64,000 nucleotides of DNA from an uncultured Muribaculaceae bacterium (GCA_947174275.1 CAMWIJ010000006.1:1-64000), one strand, 5' to 3'; shown: positions 32,917-43,311, counted from the first letter of the stretch. Made by a program: numbers and translations. The notes: generated by a model not told the origin, from the sequence alone.

Positions 32917-33093
32917 TCAGCCGGCATCCGAGCCGGAGCAATCAGATGCTTTCTTTTCCGTATCGGCGGCGCTGTCAGTGCCGTCATTGTCGGGAGGCAG
33001 CTGCTCGAACGGTGTCATTGTCTCGTCAACAAAGGTCAGGGTCGGTATCTCCTTGTCCTCTTCGTTCTGTTTATAAGGATAGCTTAGCGGCAT
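32917..33093 (-). CDS. Small acidic hypothetical protein (58 aa), absent from the supplied ORF track
   Basis: [58 protein letters not shown], sits between udk and lptB on the same strand. Confidence 0.45.
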   Translation of the reverse strand: MPLSYPYKQNEEDKEIPTLTFVDETMTPFEQLPPDNDGTDSAADTEKKASDCSGSDAG

Positions 33094-33149
33094 ACAAGTA
33101 ACTTTTCAAAATATTTCCTCATTTCAATTATTTGGAACAGTTACCTGCC

Positions 33150-33776
33150 TTACTTTGTTTTCTGGGCATGCTTTAGACGGCCTTCGATATAATCGGTGAG
33201 AAGCCCGATAGCCACGGTGTTGGTGCCACCCTGCGGTATTATCAGGTCGGCAAAACGTTTTGACGGCTCGATATACTGGCAATGCATCGGTTTGAGCACT
33301 TCCTGATAACGGTTGATTACCATTATCGGCGTACGACCGCGCTCCACGCAATCACGCGATATCACACGTATCAGCCGGTCATCGGGATCGGCGTCGACAA
33401 AACATTTGACGTCGAGCAGGTCGCGGAGCACAGGGTCAGTCAGCACGAGTATCCCCTCCACGATCACAACGTCACGAGGTTCCACTATAATAGTTTCCTT
33501 CTGACGTGTGCAGGTAAGATAAGAATAGGTAGGCATTTCGATGGTCTTCCCCTCTTTCAGCTCTTTGAGCTGCTTCACGAGAAGCGACCACTCGATAGCC
33601 GCAGGCTCGTCGAAATTGATTTTCGAGCGCTCTTCGACGGGCACATGACTGGAATCCTTATAATAATTGTCCTGCGGAAGCACAGCAACTTCGCCGGCGG
33701 GAAAACTGTCAATAATCTTGTTTACGACAGTAGTTTTACCGGAGCCGGTACCTCCGGCGATACCTATGATTAGCAT
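33150..33776 (-). CDS. udk: Uridine kinase
   Basis: ORF 208 aa; IGIAGGTGSGKTTVVNKI, VIVEGILVL. Confidence 0.95.
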   Translation of the reverse strand: MLIIGIAGGTGSGKTTVVNKIIDSFPAGEVAVLPQDNYYKDSSHVPVEERSKINFDEPAAIEWSLLVKQLKELKEGKTIEMPTYSYLTCTRQKETIIVEPRDVVIVEGILVLTDPVLRDLLDVKCFVDADPDDRLIRVISRDCVERGRTPIMVINRYQEVLKPMHCQYIEPSKRFADLIIPQGGTNTVAIGLLTDYIEGRLKHAQKTK

Positions 33777-33936
33777 ATTCTTGATATAATTGTGTTATGT
33801 TGTTTACAAAAGGGCATCTGCAAATCAAAATGCCCCATAGCCACAAAATTACAACTTTTTTCCGTCATTTTTCGCAATAGAGTATAAAAAACACTTAAAG
33901 AAAAATTCATGCAGGTGCATAAATCGAAAAAAATCG

Positions 33937-33944
33937 TACCTTTG
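33937..33944 (+). promoter_or_regulatory. Bacteroidetes -7 box TACCTTTG
   Basis: TAnnTTTG; supports the mlaE-like start at 34023 rather than 33909. Confidence 0.5.
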
Positions 33945-34022
33945 CAAAGTAATAACAGCCCCCCTGTCTCCGAACTTGCGCCGGCGACACGGGAAGCAAA
34001 ACATCGAAAGAAAAACTGCACT

Positions 34023-34772
34023 ATGGCAATAACCAACTCAATAGCCGTATTCGGGCGCTACTGCATGTTCATGCGAAAAGTGTTCTCGCTGCCCGACAAA
34101 TGGCGTCTGTTTTTTAAACGCACAGTGGCCGAGATTTCCAAACTCGGCGTGGACTCGATACCGCTTGTGGTAATCGTATCGATTTTCATCGGAGCCGTAA
34201 TCACGATACAGATGGAAATCAACACCTCCTCCCCTCTTATTCCGGCATATTCAGTGGGTCTTGCCACACGCGACATTGTGCTGCTGGAGTTTTCCAACTC
34301 GATATTGTGTCTGATACTCGCAGGTAAAGTGGGGTCGAACATAGCATCGGAAATCGGCACGATGAGAGTGACAGAACAGATTGATGCACTTGAGATTATG
34401 GGAGTCAACTCGGCGTGTTTCCTTGTGCTTCCCAAAGTGGTTGCATTCGTGCTGTTCATACCGGTGCTGGTGATTTTCTGCATGGGCACGGCAATGCTCG
34501 GCGGCATGGCGGTGGCCTATTTCACCGACATAATCTCAATCTCTAAATTCACCTACGGACTGCAGGCCATGTTCAGCGAGTGGTATGTGTGGTACGGTAT
34601 TATAAAATCTTTCTTCTTCGCCTATATCATCGCCTCGGTGGCATCGTTTTTCGGATATCATGTCAAAGGCGGCGCACTTGAAGTGGGCAAGGCGAGCACC
34701 AATGCCGTTGTGACGAGCTCGATACTTATTCTACTCTTTGACGTACTGCTAACCAAAATGCTTCTGCAATGA
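34023..34772 (+). CDS. mlaE: MlaE-family ABC transporter permease
   Basis: MAITNSIAVFGRYCMFMRKVFSLPDKWRLFFKRTV; LEFSNSILCLILAGKVGSNIASEIGTMRVTEQIDALEIMGVN. Confidence 0.9.
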   Translation: MAITNSIAVFGRYCMFMRKVFSLPDKWRLFFKRTVAEISKLGVDSIPLVVIVSIFIGAVITIQMEINTSSPLIPAYSVGLATRDIVLLEFSNSILCLILAGKVGSNIASEIGTMRVTEQIDALEIMGVNSACFLVLPKVVAFVLFIPVLVIFCMGTAMLGGMAVAYFTDIISISKFTYGLQAMFSEWYVWYGIIKSFFFAYIIASVASFFGYHVKGGALEVGKASTNAVVTSSILILLFDVLLTKMLLQ

Positions 34773-35542
34773 TTGAGGTAAAGAATATCAACAAGACATT
34801 TGACGACAAGCAGATACTCTATGATGTATCCGCTACGTTCCACACCGGAATGACAAATCTCATAATAGGACAGAGCGGTTCGGGCAAGACGGTGCTGATG
34901 AAATCGATTGTCGGACTCCTGCGTCCCGACTCCGGCGAGATACTTTATGACGGCCGCGATGTCATGAAAATGGACTCAAAAGAAATCCACAATCTGCGCA
35001 AGGAAATCGGCATGCTGTTTCAGGGCTCGGCATTGTTTGACTCCGAGACAGTGCTTGGCAATGTGATGTTTCCGCTGTCGATGTTTACAAAGATGAGCCA
35101 GGGCGAGATGCGTGACCGCGCGCTGTTCTGTCTGGAGCGCGTCAATCTTAAAGGCGCCGACAAGAAATATCCGTCAGAAATCTCAGGCGGCATGCAGAAG
35201 CGCGTGGCGATTGCGAGAGCGATAGCGCTTAATCCGAAATATCTGTTCTGCGACGAGCCCAACTCCGGACTTGACCCGCGCACGTCAATACTCATTGACG
35301 AACTGCTCCACGACATCACGCACGAGTATAACATGACAACAATCATCAACACCCACGACATGAACTCCGTGCTCGGCATCGGCGAGAATATCATCTTCCT
35401 CAACAAAGGCCACCGTGAATGGGTAGGCGACAAAGAGACTTTGTTTGAGACCGACAACAAGGCGCTCAACGACTTCGTCTTCGCCACCAGGCTCTTCAAA
35501 GAAGTGAAGCAATACATCATTTCGGAGAAGAACGGCAAATAG
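34769..35542 (+). CDS. mlaF: MlaF-like ABC transporter ATP-binding protein
   Basis: IIGQSGSGKTVLMKSIVGLL, ISGGMQKRVAIARAIALNP; overlaps the permease stop by 4 nt. Confidence 0.9.
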   Translation: MIEVKNINKTFDDKQILYDVSATFHTGMTNLIIGQSGSGKTVLMKSIVGLLRPDSGEILYDGRDVMKMDSKEIHNLRKEIGMLFQGSALFDSETVLGNVMFPLSMFTKMSQGEMRDRALFCLERVNLKGADKKYPSEISGGMQKRVAIARAIALNPKYLFCDEPNSGLDPRTSILIDELLHDITHEYNMTTIINTHDMNSVLGIGENIIFLNKGHREWVGDKETLFETDNKALNDFVFATRLFKEVKQYIISEKNGK

Positions 35543-35568
35543 GATTTCCATCCACACCATTACTCTCC

Positions 35569-36414
35569 ATGAAAGTATCCGCATCGACAGTCATTTACCA
35601 GACTGATGCCGACGAATTGCGCCGGTGTCTGGAATCTCTTGTCAGCAACGGCATACACGGCATCTGGATAATTGACAATTCGCCCGAAGCAACCGACATA
35701 AGCAAAGTGGCGGCACTCTTTCCCGACGCGGATTTAAAATACAGACATCTGCCCCACAATCCCGGTTACGGTGCCGCTCACAACTGCGCCATACGCGAGG
35801 CTATCGACCTCGGATATGAGGCACATCTTGTGGTAAATACCGACATCATGTTTTCACCCGATACCGTCGCCAAGCTGACACGTGTCATGGCTTCAGACAA
35901 CAATGTCGGCCAGATTTCGCCACGCATTGTCTCGCCTGACGGCAGCCAGCAATACGGTCAACGGCTTCTGCCGACGCCATTTGACGTGTTCGGACGCCGC
36001 TTTCTGCCATCGTTTGCAATGAAGAGCCGCAACCGCCGATATATGCTTACGGAACGCAGCGAAGACACTCCGGCCAACATACCATATCACCAGGGGAGTT
36101 TCATGCTGTTTCGCAGTGAGGCACTGAGAGTGACAGGCGGATTTGACGAACGTTTCTTCATGTACCCCGAGGATATTGACATAACCCGCCGCATACATCA
36201 AAGATATACGACCCTCTACTACCCTTCCGTCACCATCACACACGCCCATCGGGCATCAAGCTATAAGAGCCTGAAGATGCTCCGTGTGCATTGTGTCAAC
36301 ATGATAAGATACTTCAACAAATGGGGCTGGTTCATTGACCGCAAGCGACGTGCAGTCAACCGGATGACACTCAAATCAATGGGACTGACACGCCGAGGCC
36401 GCCGGCATAATTAA
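35569..36414 (+). CDS. Family 2 glycosyltransferase
   Basis: GIWIIDNSPEATD, NPGYGAAHNCAI, VVNTDIMF, FFMYPEDIDITRRI. Confidence 0.88.
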   Translation: MKVSASTVIYQTDADELRRCLESLVSNGIHGIWIIDNSPEATDISKVAALFPDADLKYRHLPHNPGYGAAHNCAIREAIDLGYEAHLVVNTDIMFSPDTVAKLTRVMASDNNVGQISPRIVSPDGSQQYGQRLLPTPFDVFGRRFLPSFAMKSRNRRYMLTERSEDTPANIPYHQGSFMLFRSEALRVTGGFDERFFMYPEDIDITRRIHQRYTTLYYPSVTITHAHRASSYKSLKMLRVHCVNMIRYFNKWGWFIDRKRRAVNRMTLKSMGLTRRGRRHN

Positions 36415-36447
36415 CCTGCCTCTCAAATCCGCTATCACAATACGGGA

Positions 36448-36482
36448 GAGCGGCGGGAACGCATTCCGCATTCCCGCCGCTC
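36448..36482. terminator. Hairpin between convergent GT2 and EF-G paralogue
   Basis: GAGCGGCGGGAA-N11-TTCCCGCCGCTC. Confidence 0.7.
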
Positions 36483-36504
36483 CGGATTATTGATAACGAT
36501 TGGA

Positions 36505-38661
36505 CTATTCTTCGCTGTTTTGCTCTGAGTATTCCTTGAGCAATTTTTCCTGAACATCGCCCGGCACAAGTTCGTAGGAAGCGAACTTCATGGTGAATGA
36601 CGAGCGGCCACCGGTGATTGAGCTCAATGCCGTAGAGTAGCTTGACATCTCCTTCAAAGGCACTTTTGCCGATATTTTTTCAAATCCGTTTTCGCTTGAC
36701 ATGCCCATGATTATTGCACGGCGTCCCTGCAGGTCGGACATCACATCGCCCATAACATCAGAGGGAACCATGACCTCGACATCGTAGATAGGTTCAAGCA
36801 CCTTTGGATTGGCATTTCGGAATGCCTCTGAGAATGCATTACGTCCGGCAAGACGGAATGAAATTTCATTGGAGTCAACGGGGTGCATCTTGCCGTCATA
36901 GATGCAAACGCGCACGTCGCGGGCGTAAGAACCAGTGAGCGGCCCCTGCTCCATGCGGTCCATCAGACCTTTCACTATAGCCGGGATGAAACGCGCATCA
37001 ATCGCGCCGCCGACGATACAGTTGTGCACCACAAGTTTGCCACCCCAGCTGAGAGGTATTTCCTGTGTGTCACGCACACTCATCTTGAATTCCTGATTGC
37101 CGAACTTATAAGTATCGGGCACAGGCGCTCCCTCGACATACGGCTCTATGATCAGATGCACCTCGCCGAACTGACCGGCGCCACCTGACTGTTTTTTATG
37201 GCGGTAGTCGGCACGTGCAGCCTTGGTGATGGTTTCGCGATACGGTATCTTAGGCTCTTCAAATATGATGGGGAGCTTGTCATTGTTTTCCACACGCCAT
37301 TTGAGAGTGCGCAGGTGGAATTCACCCTGACCGGAAAGGATTGTCTGTTTCAGTTCTTTTGACTGCTCTATTTCCCAGGTCGGGTCTTCCTCATGCATGC
37401 GGTTGAGTATGGCATTGAGTTTTTCGGCGTCGCTCTCGGTGACGGGTCGTACCGCACGCTGATATTTGGGCGCCGGATACTTCACAAAGTCGAATGCAAT
37501 CTCACAGCCTTTTTCGTCGAGAGTGTTACCGGTGCGAACATCTTTGAGCTTGACAGTGGCGCCGATGTCACCGGCACACAGTTTGTCGACCTGAGTCTTG
37601 ATCTGTCCGCACACGCAGTAAATCTGCGCGATACGTTCCTTCGAACCACGGGTGATATTGTCAAGGTCAACGCCGGCGGTCAGGGTTCCGGACATTACTT
37701 TGAAATACTGTACCTCGCCGATATGCGGCTCTACTGTGGTCTTGAACATGAATATAGAAAGCGGTCCGTCGGAATCGGGCTTCACCTCGTTGCCTTCGGT
37801 GTCGACCGGAGCGGGCATATCATTGACAAAAGGCACGACATTGCCGAGGAATTCCATCATGCGGCGCACGCCCATGTCTTTCAACGCGCTGACACAGAAT
37901 ACGGGGAAAATCGAACGGTCGACCAAACCTTTGCGTATGCCTTCACGCATTTCATCTTCGGTAAGATGTCCCTGCTCGAAGAATTTCTCCATCAGAGTCT
38001 CGTCGTTTTCAGCGGCGGCCTCAACGAGTTGCTGGTGCAGTTCCTGCGCGCGCTCCTTTTCTTCTTCCGGTATTTCTTCTATTGTAGGTACGCCTCCGTC
38101 AGGTCCCCATGAATATTTTTTCATCAGAAGCACGTCGATCATGGCATTGAAGCCCGGGCCGCACGACAGCGGATATTGTATCGGTGTCACCTTAGGCCCG
38201 AATATCTCGCGCATCTGTTCGATTACATTATCATAGTCGGCTTTTTCTCCGTCAAGCTGGTTGAGCGCGAAAATCACCGGTTTCTTAAGCGACGCCGTGG
38301 TGCGGAATATATTCTGTGTGCCGACTTCCACTCCATATTCAGAGTCAATGAGGATAACACCTGTATCGGTCATATTGAGAGCGGTGATGGCATTTCCTAC
38401 AAAGTCATCAGCACCCGGACAGTCAATCACATTGAGCTTCTTGCCAAGGAATTCTGCATAAAAAACTGTTGAAAACACGGAGTATCCATACTCTTTTTCA
38501 ACAGGGAAATAGTCACTGACTGTATTTTTTGCATCAATGGTGCCGCGACGTTTTATAACTCCACACTCGTAAAGCATGGCTTCAGCGAGTGTGGTTTTAC
38601 CCGAGCCTTTGCTTCCGAGCAAGGCTATGTTTTTGATTTCATTAGTTTGGTAGACCTTCAT
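36505..38661 (-). CDS. EF-G paralogue (EF-G2-like translation factor)
   Basis: Full EF-G domain layout, 718 aa, but divergent G motifs: GSKGSGKTTL, YGYSVFST, DCPGADDF, NQLD. Confidence 0.88.
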   Translation of the reverse strand: MKVYQTNEIKNIALLGSKGSGKTTLAEAMLYECGVIKRRGTIDAKNTVSDYFPVEKEYGYSVFSTVFYAEFLGKKLNVIDCPGADDFVGNAITALNMTDTGVILIDSEYGVEVGTQNIFRTTASLKKPVIFALNQLDGEKADYDNVIEQMREIFGPKVTPIQYPLSCGPGFNAMIDVLLMKKYSWGPDGGVPTIEEIPEEEKERAQELHQQLVEAAAENDETLMEKFFEQGHLTEDEMREGIRKGLVDRSIFPVFCVSALKDMGVRRMMEFLGNVVPFVNDMPAPVDTEGNEVKPDSDGPLSIFMFKTTVEPHIGEVQYFKVMSGTLTAGVDLDNITRGSKERIAQIYCVCGQIKTQVDKLCAGDIGATVKLKDVRTGNTLDEKGCEIAFDFVKYPAPKYQRAVRPVTESDAEKLNAILNRMHEEDPTWEIEQSKELKQTILSGQGEFHLRTLKWRVENNDKLPIIFEEPKIPYRETITKAARADYRHKKQSGGAGQFGEVHLIIEPYVEGAPVPDTYKFGNQEFKMSVRDTQEIPLSWGGKLVVHNCIVGGAIDARFIPAIVKGLMDRMEQGPLTGSYARDVRVCIYDGKMHPVDSNEISFRLAGRNAFSEAFRNANPKVLEPIYDVEVMVPSDVMGDVMSDLQGRRAIIMGMSSENGFEKISAKVPLKEMSSYSTALSSITGGRSSFTMKFASYELVPGDVQEKLLKEYSEQNSEE

Positions 38662-38853
38662 GTTATCAGAAGTTTTAAATGGATTAGACTTTAAATATAT
38701 AACAGTCGGATTTCCGAACCGGAAAAACTAACTGAGCGCAAAGTAGTAATTATTTTCGAAAAAACAAAGCAGACAAAACATGTTTGAAAACATAAAACCG
38801 CCGTAGCCAAACGCGACATTGTCGACACGGTTGCTATATTGACGGAAATTTAG

Positions 38854-38875
38854 TAACTTTGGCACACATTTTGCA
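38854..38875 (+). promoter_or_regulatory. lon promoter region: overlapping TAACTTTG -7 box and sigma54-like TGGCACACATTTTGCA (38860-38875)
   Basis: TGGCACA-CATT-TTGCA has GG-N10-GC spacing; TAACTTTG preceded by TTG at 38831 with 20-nt spacing. Confidence 0.6.
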
Positions 38876-39013
38876 TTATCTCACGTTGTCGGGTATACTT
38901 TAGTCATCCTATACACCGAAAGAGATGACTCTGACATGCTTACGGCATGCGGCAGGACAAATCAGTCATCGTATATGACCGGCAATTTTTCCAAACCTGA
39001 AACTTTCCGTTTA

Positions 39014-41425
39014 ATGAAATTCAGCAACAATAACGACCAGGGACAAATATTTTCAATCGGCCACATCAATCTCGGCGAGCCCAAGCGCAAGGAACTGGAG
39101 GTCGACCCGCTTGACGTGCCTATTCTCCCCACACGCAACGTGGTGCTTTTCCCTAATGTCACCATACCTATAAAACTCGGGCGCGAGACGTCGCTCCGCA
39201 CCGCAGAGCTGGCAAAAAAACGCGGCATACCTATCGGCATTGTGTGCCAGCTTGACGCTTCGGAAGATGACCCGACGCTCAATTCGCTGTTCCACTACGG
39301 CGTAATCGGCGATGTGCTCCAGGTAATCCAGCTCCCCGACAACACGAGCACCGCCATTGTGCGGGGTACTGCCAAATTCAAAATAACAGGCAAAGGCGCA
39401 GGCACACTTATGCCTGAAGCTCCGCTGAGCGCTCAGGTCAAATTCATCAATGAGACAGAGCCGAAAGAAACCGACAAGGAATTTTCCGCACTGTGCGATG
39501 AAATAAAATCGACTGCATCGAAACTTGCGTCGGCAGGCTCGGAATCGCCGGTAGAGGTCGATTTTATTTTCAATCTCACCAACAACGGGCTGAAACGCGA
39601 GGAGCTTGTAAACACTACTGCCACTCATGTACCCATCGACATAAAGGTGAAAATGTCGCTTCTGGCAATGTACCGTATAAAGGAACGAGCCCAGACACTG
39701 TTCAACGAGCTTGTCAAACATGAGGAGATGCTGAGCATAGCGCAGTCAGTGCATCAGCGCGCACGCGAGTCATTCGACGACCAGCAGCGCCGCGTGTTCC
39801 TGCAGCGCCAGATGGAAGCCATCGACCGCGAGCTCAACGGCGATGAAAACGACATCGACAACTTCAGGGAGCAGGCGGCCAAAGTGGCAATGCCGGAGAA
39901 AGCCGCCGCACATTTCGCCAAAGAACTTGACAAGCTGCAGAGACTCAACCCACAGGCTCCCGACTACAGCGTGCAATATGCCTATCTGGAAACTTATCTC
40001 GAACTTCCCTGGGGAGTAAGCAGCGAGCTCAACCGCGATTTCGGCAAGGCAGAGGAGATACTCAATTCATGCCATTACGGCCTGGAAAAAGTCAAGCAGC
40101 GTATTCTCGAGCAGATAGCAGTGCTGATGCACAATCCCGACGGCAAGTCTCCGATACTTTGCCTTGTGGGACCTCCCGGAGTAGGAAAAACTTCACTCGG
40201 ACAGTCGATAGCCGATGCGCTCGGGCGCAAATTCCAGCGCATATCGCTCGGCGGCCTGCATGATGAGGCGGAAATACGCGGTCACCGCCGCACATATATC
40301 GGAGCGATGCCTGGACGCATCATAGAGGCCATACGTCGTGCGGGCAGCTCCAATCCGGTGCTCATGCTCGATGAAATCGACAAAATCGGAAACGACTACA
40401 AAGGCGACCCTGCGGCAGCGCTGCTTGAAGTGCTCGACCCCGAGCAGAACTATCGCTTCCATGACAACTACATTGACATGGATTTTGACCTGTCGAAGGT
40501 GCTTTTCATAGCCACTGCCAACACGCTTGAGACTGTGCAGCGCCCTCTGGTCGACCGTATGGAGGTAATCGATCTTTCCGGCTACATACTTGAGGAAAAG
40601 ATAGCCATAGCCCGCGATTATCTGCTGCCGCGACTGCGCAAGGAATACAACCTCAAGGATGAGGAGCTCCAGCTTGACGACGAAGCGCTTGCGCTTTTAG
40701 TGGAAAGCTATACAGCAGAGAGCGGAGTGCGTCAGCTTGAAAAGGCGCTGGCATCGGTGGCGCGCAAAGTCGTATACCGCACCATCGGACAGAAAGATGT
40801 AAAGATGCCTATCTCCAGCAACGATATAAAAGAATATCTCGGAATAGCGAAATACAGCAAAGACCGCTATGAAGGCAATTCATTCCCGGGAGTAGTGACA
40901 GGTCTGGCGTGGACAGCCGTTGGCGGTGAAATACTTTTCATAGAGTCATCGCTGAGCAAAGGCAAGGGAGAAAAACTGACGCTGACAGGCAACCTCGGAG
41001 ATGTAATGAAAGAGTCGGCCATGATTGCACTGCAATATGTCAAATCACATGCTGATATACTCGGAATTGCATACGACCGCTTTGCTGACACCGACCTGCA
41101 TATTCATGTGCCGGAAGGAGCCATTCCGAAAGACGGACCTTCAGCCGGCATCACTATGGCCACTTCGATAGCTTCGGCATTCACAGGCCGCAAGGTCGCC
41201 GACCGTCTTGCCATGACCGGAGAAATCACTCTGCGCGGCAAAGTGCTTCCGGTGGGTGGCATAAAGGAGAAAATACTGGCGGCAAAACGAGCCGGCATCA
41301 CCGATATAGTCCTTTCGGCTGAAAACCGCAAAGATGTGGAAGATATCGCCGAAAAATACCGCACCGGTCTCACGTTCCACTACGTCAATACCGTAAGCGA
41401 AGTATTCAAGATCGCCCTGGTATAG
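39014..41425 (+). CDS. lon: Lon protease (ATP-dependent)
   Basis: GPPGVGKTSLGQSIADALGRKF, catalytic PKDGPSAGITMATSI; upstream ATG at 38936 is an alternative start. Confidence 0.95.
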   Translation: MKFSNNNDQGQIFSIGHINLGEPKRKELEVDPLDVPILPTRNVVLFPNVTIPIKLGRETSLRTAELAKKRGIPIGIVCQLDASEDDPTLNSLFHYGVIGDVLQVIQLPDNTSTAIVRGTAKFKITGKGAGTLMPEAPLSAQVKFINETEPKETDKEFSALCDEIKSTASKLASAGSESPVEVDFIFNLTNNGLKREELVNTTATHVPIDIKVKMSLLAMYRIKERAQTLFNELVKHEEMLSIAQSVHQRARESFDDQQRRVFLQRQMEAIDRELNGDENDIDNFREQAAKVAMPEKAAAHFAKELDKLQRLNPQAPDYSVQYAYLETYLELPWGVSSELNRDFGKAEEILNSCHYGLEKVKQRILEQIAVLMHNPDGKSPILCLVGPPGVGKTSLGQSIADALGRKFQRISLGGLHDEAEIRGHRRTYIGAMPGRIIEAIRRAGSSNPVLMLDEIDKIGNDYKGDPAAALLEVLDPEQNYRFHDNYIDMDFDLSKVLFIATANTLETVQRPLVDRMEVIDLSGYILEEKIAIARDYLLPRLRKEYNLKDEELQLDDEALALLVESYTAESGVRQLEKALASVARKVVYRTIGQKDVKMPISSNDIKEYLGIAKYSKDRYEGNSFPGVVTGLAWTAVGGEILFIESSLSKGKGEKLTLTGNLGDVMKESAMIALQYVKSHADILGIAYDRFADTDLHIHVPEGAIPKDGPSAGITMATSIASAFTGRKVADRLAMTGEITLRGKVLPVGGIKEKILAAKRAGITDIVLSAENRKDVEDIAEKYRTGLTFHYVNTVSEVFKIALV

Positions 41426-41444
41426 CGGATATACAATATATAAT

Positions 41445-41506
41445 AAAACAGAAACCCTGAAATGAGAACCGAGTAAATCGAACTCACATCAGGGTTTCTG
41501 TTTTTT
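41445..41506 (+). terminator. Intrinsic terminator after lon
   Basis: AAAACAGAAACCCTGA ... TCAGGGTTTCTGTTTTTT. Confidence 0.85.
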
Positions 41507-41524
41507 ATATCATAGAGCTGCCAC

Positions 41525-42448
41525 TCAACGTCTTACGCGCAGAGCGTCACGACGAAGAACTATTATGCCGAGGGCGGTAACCGCAACGCTCAGCAATATG
41601 GTATACCAGTCAGAACCTATATTGACAGAAGCGGCCTTCTCCACCGTCTCTGCAACACCGCTGCGCAATGATACCCACGACAGAAGCACTACAAGCGAAT
41701 TGTTGACCGCGTGGGCGATAACCGGAACCCATACCGAGCCGCTCCACCACATCAGATAGCCGAAATATGCACCAAGAAGCAATCGCGGCAGAAAGCCGAA
41801 AAACTGAAAATGCATGAAACTGAAGATAAAGGCTGCAGCCCATATCGCAAAATGCTTTTTAACACGCGGCATTGACATGAACAGGTTTTGCAGCGCTCCG
41901 CGGAAAAACAGTTCCTCAGCAATTCCGGTGAGCACACCTATAATAAGTATGCCCATAATGAGATCGCCTACAGAGTCACCGCCTGACAGCGCGCCGATGC
42001 CGGTTGATGCACTGTCTTCCATGCTTCGCAATGCCTCTTCTACAGAGTTCATTGATTCCGGCAGATGCAGGTTGTTATTCCACTCAATCAGCCACTCCAT
42101 TGCAGGCAATGATGTCAGCATGACAATAATAGCCATAACAACTGTAAACAGTCTCGGTTTTACATTTATCGAAAGCAGCGACGCAGGCAACCGCGTCGCT
42201 ACAAAAGCGGCGACAACGGCCGGAAGAATAAATACAAGCAAATCCTGCACGACGGTAAATATTCTCATTCCCTTGGCTGAAAATCCATCGCCGAAAAACA
42301 ATGATGCCACAGCTGAAAGCAGCACAAGCATTATAAAAAACACTCCGAAAAGCACTCCGATGGCTCGACCGGGCTGATTTACCACCGGCAAACGTCCGTC
42401 GCCACGCTGCGAATTAAATGATGTTGAATTAATCTTATTTATATCCAT
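41525..42448 (-). CDS. CPBP family intramembrane metalloprotease
   Basis: EELFFRGALQNLF, FSFMHFQFFGFLPRLLLGAYFGYL, HAVNNS. Confidence 0.9.
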   Translation of the reverse strand: MDINKINSTSFNSQRGDGRLPVVNQPGRAIGVLFGVFFIMLVLLSAVASLFFGDGFSAKGMRIFTVVQDLLVFILPAVVAAFVATRLPASLLSINVKPRLFTVVMAIIVMLTSLPAMEWLIEWNNNLHLPESMNSVEEALRSMEDSASTGIGALSGGDSVGDLIMGILIIGVLTGIAEELFFRGALQNLFMSMPRVKKHFAIWAAAFIFSFMHFQFFGFLPRLLLGAYFGYLMWWSGSVWVPVIAHAVNNSLVVLLSWVSLRSGVAETVEKAASVNIGSDWYTILLSVAVTALGIIVLRRDALRVRR

Positions 42449-42492
42449 GTGTTATATGTTTTTCTATAAAAACGCATTTTGTCACCGACATT

Positions 42493-43221
42493 TCAGAAAT
42501 GAAGATAAAAATCGCGGAGCAAAGCCTTGTATTCATCAGTAAAATTTCCATCTCCGTCCTGAATGAACAATTCCGATAGCTCACATGCCCCGGGATGCGT
42601 AAGGCTTAATTCCCAGAGAGTTCTGCGGGAAGCCTTCCCGCGCCGTGTATAGACCTTGCATTGCCGCACCGGATGCAATCCGGCAAGCGAAGCCTCTAAC
42701 AGCACTTCGTTGTCGCGTGCCGCAGGAAGCACCAGCGCAATACATCCGCCAGGCGAAAGCAACGACACCGCACACCGTAACAGAGACGGCAACGGCATGC
42801 TGTCGTCATGACGAGCCGAAGCCCGCAGTGCATCAGGAGAATGCAGCCGTTCGGTAAAGAAAGGCGGATTGCTTACAATTAGTCCATATTTCCGATTGTC
42901 ACTATAATCAAGGAAATCATGCCGGCCCGCTTCAATTCTTGAAGCAAACGGAGAACGCGATATATTGCCGGAGCACTCATCAACCGCTTCCGTACTGATA
43001 TCAATACAGTTCACCATCACGTCAGAGTAGCGCTGTGCAATCATCAACCCGATTACCCCTGTTCCGCAGCCGACATCAAGCACCGGGCTGTCAGCAGCCG
43101 CGACAGGCACACGAGCCCACGCGCCAAGCAACACACCGTCAGTGCCCACTTTCATGGCACTTAGGGAATTGGATAAGGAGAATTGCTTGAAGTGAAACAC
43201 AGTCTCACGGTTCTTATTCAT
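42493..43221 (-). CDS. trmN6: tRNA1(Val) (adenine(37)-N6)-methyltransferase-like
   Basis: FKQFSLSNSLSAMKVGTDGVLLGAW, VLDVGCGTGVIGLMIAQRY, LIVSNPPFF. Confidence 0.88.
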   Translation of the reverse strand: MNKNRETVFHFKQFSLSNSLSAMKVGTDGVLLGAWARVPVAAADSPVLDVGCGTGVIGLMIAQRYSDVMVNCIDISTEAVDECSGNISRSPFASRIEAGRHDFLDYSDNRKYGLIVSNPPFFTERLHSPDALRASARHDDSMPLPSLLRCAVSLLSPGGCIALVLPAARDNEVLLEASLAGLHPVRQCKVYTRRGKASRRTLWELSLTHPGACELSELFIQDGDGNFTDEYKALLRDFYLHF

Positions 43222-43311
43222 CTGACTTGTCGATTTAATAATGAAGTCCGGCTATCAGTGCAAAATTACAATTTTTCACTTCCATACGCAACTATTTATC
43301 AACAAATTGGT

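Noticed and set aside
33909-34022. N-terminal extension of the MlaE-like ORF
   Set aside because: A TACCTTTG -7 box at 33937-33944 lies inside the extension, and the family start fits 34023.
34023-35542. Incomplete Mla system (no mlaD/MCE gene following mlaE-mlaF)
   Set aside because: MCE genes are often located separately in this phylum; absence from one window is not evidence of loss.
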